NCBI RefSeq assembly: GCF_004124325.1
Contig: NZ_QBDT01000001.1
Location: 2,790,001 to 2,854,000 of the forward strand
Direction of reading: 5' to 3'
Length of the DNA stretch: 64,000 nt
Origin: Streptomyces sp. L2
GTDB lineage: Bacteria > Actinomycetota > Actinomycetes > Streptomycetales > Streptomycetaceae
Both the position numbers and the translations under genes were made by a program. This document shows positions 62,265 through 64,000 of the stretch, piece after piece. The notes beneath the pieces were generated by a model. It saw nothing but the letters and a program-made list of their open reading frames with translations, had not been told where the DNA came from and made no database searches. Position 1 is the stretch's first letter; each line of letters starts with the position of its first letter.

Positions 62265-64000
62265 CTATCGCCAGTCGACGACGATGCGGTTCAGCGGCGT
62301 GTCGAGGGCGAAGAGACCGGGGCGCCGCTCGATCTCGGGGGCGTCGAGGGGCTGGATTGCGAACGTGGCCTCACGGTCGCGGTAGTCGCGGTCCCAGGTG
62401 CGGATGGCGTCGGCGACCTTCGCGGCCAGCTCGTCGCTTCCGGGGCCGTGGCCGATGACGCCGAACTCCCAGAGCTTGTCGCCCTCAAGGGTCTTCTCCT
62501 TCGACAGGCGCCGGGCAAGGTAGGTGACGGCGCCCTTGCCAACGATCGCGGTCGACGAGGGATAGGGGTCCTCGGTGAGCAGCGTGCCCTTGGCGCTCGG
62601 GGGGAACAGCATCCGGATAAGACCGGAGGGCAGGGAGCAGGTGACGAACAGTTCCATCCACTCCGGCGACTCCATGGCGCGGACCGTCATGCCGGTCCAC
62701 TCCTCGGTGCGCGGCTGGTCGAGTACACCTGCGAGGGCATCGGCATCGATGCTGAGCCCGGCGGGGACCTGGAGTCGTACGGCGCCGTCCGTACTGAGCG
62801 GGATCACTCGGCGGTCGTCGTCGGCGATGCCCCGTCGAAGCGGCATGAAGGTGTTCATCTCGCTGCCGAGGGACACCCACCGCCCGTCACGCTGCTCGTA
62901 GGCGATGGATCGGGACACCGTGCCCTTGAGGCGCTGCGGGACGAGAAGCCGACCGCCGGGGGCGAGCTGCTGCAGCCAGGCATGCGGCACGCCGTGCGCG
63001 CCCACAGTGGCGATGATCCGGTCGTACGGCGCTGCTTCGGCGTAGCCGATGGCTCCGTCGCGGGTCACGGCCTCGACGTTGGTGATCCCGGCGGCGGCGA
63101 GGTGCGCACGGGCGCCTTCCACGAGGTCGTTGTCGACGTCTAGGGTAGTCACGTGTCCGCTCGCGCCGACGAGGTGGGCGAGCAGACCGGCGTTGTAGCC
63201 GGTGCCGGCGCCGAGTTCGAGGATGCGCTCGCCGGGCTGGGCGTCGAGCTGGTCCAGCAGGAGGGCGACGACGCCGGGCTGGGAGGCGCAGGAGATCGAG
63301 GTGCCGTCGGTGTCGTACTTGATGTGCACGGGTGCGTTGGCGTAGGCGTCTTCGAGGGACGCTTCGGGCACGAACACGTGGCGGGGCACGGTCCGCAACG
63401 CGGTCTCGACGGCGGGCGTGCGGGCGTGTCCGTCCGCGCGGAGTTGGTCGACCAGGGCGTTGCGGAGGCGCTCGGCGTCCGCCGTGGGGGTGGTGATCGT
63501 GTCGGTGTTCACCGCGCTGACGCTATCGATGTCGGCCGTTGCCTCGGTGGGCGACGCGGTGTTGTCACTCGTTCCCATGACTACCTTTCGTGCGATGTGG
63601 GACAGGGCGCTCTGGTCGTCCCGGAGGAGACCGGCGCGGTTGGCGTGGAAGATCACGTGGTGGGCGAGGACAGCTCGCAGGCCGCGTGTGAGGGCGCCGC
63701 GGCCTGCGAGGTCTGCGAGCGTGGCACCGGCCCTTTCGAAGGCGGTCACCCATTCCTCGTGAGCGTGGAGTGGGCCACCCGGGCGGCAGAGGTTGTGGGC
63801 GTCGGCGGTCATGAGCTTGCGCATGGCCGTAGCCAGTTCGGCGGCTCGTTCGGGTGGTTGTGGAGAGGTGGCCGGTCGGAGGGCCGCTACCTTCGCCCAT
63901 ACGTCGGCCTGTTCGAACCAGTCGAGTCCAGCACCGCGCATCATGACGCTCGCCAGCAGGACGGCGGTCTCCCGGCGTCCCAGGTGCATCGGGCTTGGCC
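62265..64000 (-). CDS. Thiopeptide-type (SpaB_C) domain fused to FxLD-system methyltransferase, 5' end beyond window
   Basis: The frame is open from the window edge to the stop at 62265 (at least 578 codons). The visible N-terminal part, HLGRRETAVLLASVMMRGAG, GLDWFEQADVWAKVA to VLAHHVIFHANRAGL, is the end of a thiopeptide-type bacteriocin biosynthesis (SpaB_C) domain, which in class I lanthipeptide enzymes removes glutamate from activated Ser/Thr. After an acidic linker (SDNTASPTEATADIDSVS) comes a PCMT-like methyltransferase: VPRHVFVPEASLEDAYAN, ISCASQPGVVALLLDQL, ILELGAGTGYNAGL, with a C-terminal extension as in FxLD-system methyltransferases. A separate methyltransferase start at ATG 63579 (GAAAGG ahead) is possible, but no stop separates the parts. 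Confidence 0.8.
   Translation of the reverse strand, partial: PSPMHLGRRETAVLLASVMMRGAGLDWFEQADVWAKVAALRPATSPQPPERAAELATAMRKLMTADAHNLCRPGGPLHAHEEWVTAFERAGATLADLAGRGALTRGLRAVLAHHVIFHANRAGLLRDDQSALSHIARKVVMGTSDNTASPTEATADIDSVSAVNTDTITTPTADAERLRNALVDQLRADGHARTPAVETALRTVPRHVFVPEASLEDAYANAPVHIKYDTDGTSISCASQPGVVALLLDQLDAQPGERILELGAGTGYNAGLLAHLVGASGHVTTLDVDNDLVEGARAHLAAAGITNVEAVTRDGAIGYAEAAPYDRIIATVGAHGVPHAWLQQLAPGGRLLVPQRLKGTVSRSIAYEQRDGRWVSLGSEMNTFMPLRRGIADDDRRVIPLSTDGAVRLQVPAGLSIDADALAGVLDQPRTEEWTGMTVRAMESPEWMELFVTCSLPSGLIRMLFPPSAKGTLLTEDPYPSSTAIVGKGAVTYLARRLSKEKTLEGDKLWEFGVIGHGPGSDELAAKVADAIRTWDRDYRDREATFAIQPLDAPEIERRPGLFALDTPLNRIVVDWR

Overview
The window is chromosomal DNA from a Streptomyces or a very close relative. 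The evidence is the very high GC content with G/C-rich third codon positions, frequent GTG starts, many stop-start overlaps (ATGA, GTGA, TGATG), dense ECF sigma and XRE/DUF397 regulators, and the families present: two-anchor succinate dehydrogenase, LAL-type LuxR, DUF4097/ABC and FxLD-type lanthipeptide genes. From memory, the gene order glyA - trpS - D-Ala carboxypeptidase - sdhCDAB - hexosaminidase - mutase - neuAB resembles the S. coelicolor SCO4837-4882 region read backwards. No tRNA, rRNA, IS element or CRISPR array was found. No gap between genes exceeds about 300 bases.

Layout. (1) 1-9.1 kb: after a truncated Ser/Thr kinase comes a cell-wall glycopolymer locus: two polysialyltransferase-like enzymes, a NeuB-type nonulosonate synthase without its usual C-terminal SAF domain, a cytidylyltransferase/HAD-phosphatase fusion, a DUF6716-like glycosyltransferase, a family 2 glycosyltransferase and an O-acyltransferase. 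The two arms diverge from a shared region holding mirror-image leaderless promoters (5254-5452). This set fits a Kdn-type (teichulosonic acid) polymer. (2) 9.0-12.2 kb: a Uma2 nuclease-like gene, a stand-alone methylmalonyl-CoA-mutase large domain and a lipoprotein L,D-transpeptidase. (3) 12.5-16.2 kb: two tandem sigma/anti-sigma modules whose anti-sigma proteins share a two-cysteine outer domain; one carries a long His/Gly-repeat tail. (4) 16.4-21.05 kb: a membrane protein and a two-HTH regulator divergent from a DUF4097/ABC exporter operon, with repeated GTTGC-core sites between. (5) 21.1-26.3 kb: an accessory island of decayed and selfish pieces (XRE/WD40 and SMI1 pseudogenes, a WhiJ/AbaA-like XRE + DUF397 + ATPase triad, DUF1877, an RHS toxin tip with an in-frame orphan tail, an L,D-transpeptidase fragment).

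(6) 26.3-47.6 kb is core: a PGRP-type amidase with FG-GAP repeats, GH20 hexosaminidase, sdhCDAB, small regulators, a peptide-binding protein, D-Ala-D-Ala carboxypeptidase, a YihY protein, a DprE2-like reductase, trpS, and glyA behind a ZTP riboswitch. (7) 47.9-61.1 kb: ornithine aminotransferase, an ECF41 sigma factor with its oxidoreductase partner and a candidate autoregulated promoter, a 1028-residue LAL regulator, a thermolysin-family protease with a chitin-binding tail, a YgiB/YgiC-like pair, an esterase and a DMT-type transporter. (8) 61.0-64.0 kb: the edge of a lanthipeptide locus of the FxLD type, with a thiopeptide-type (SpaB_C) domain fused in frame to a PCMT-like methyltransferase.

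Two themes recur. Seven start codons sit 6-8 bases behind a TANNNT box and are likely read from leaderless mRNAs. A dispersed palindromic repeat sits just after the stop codons of several genes.
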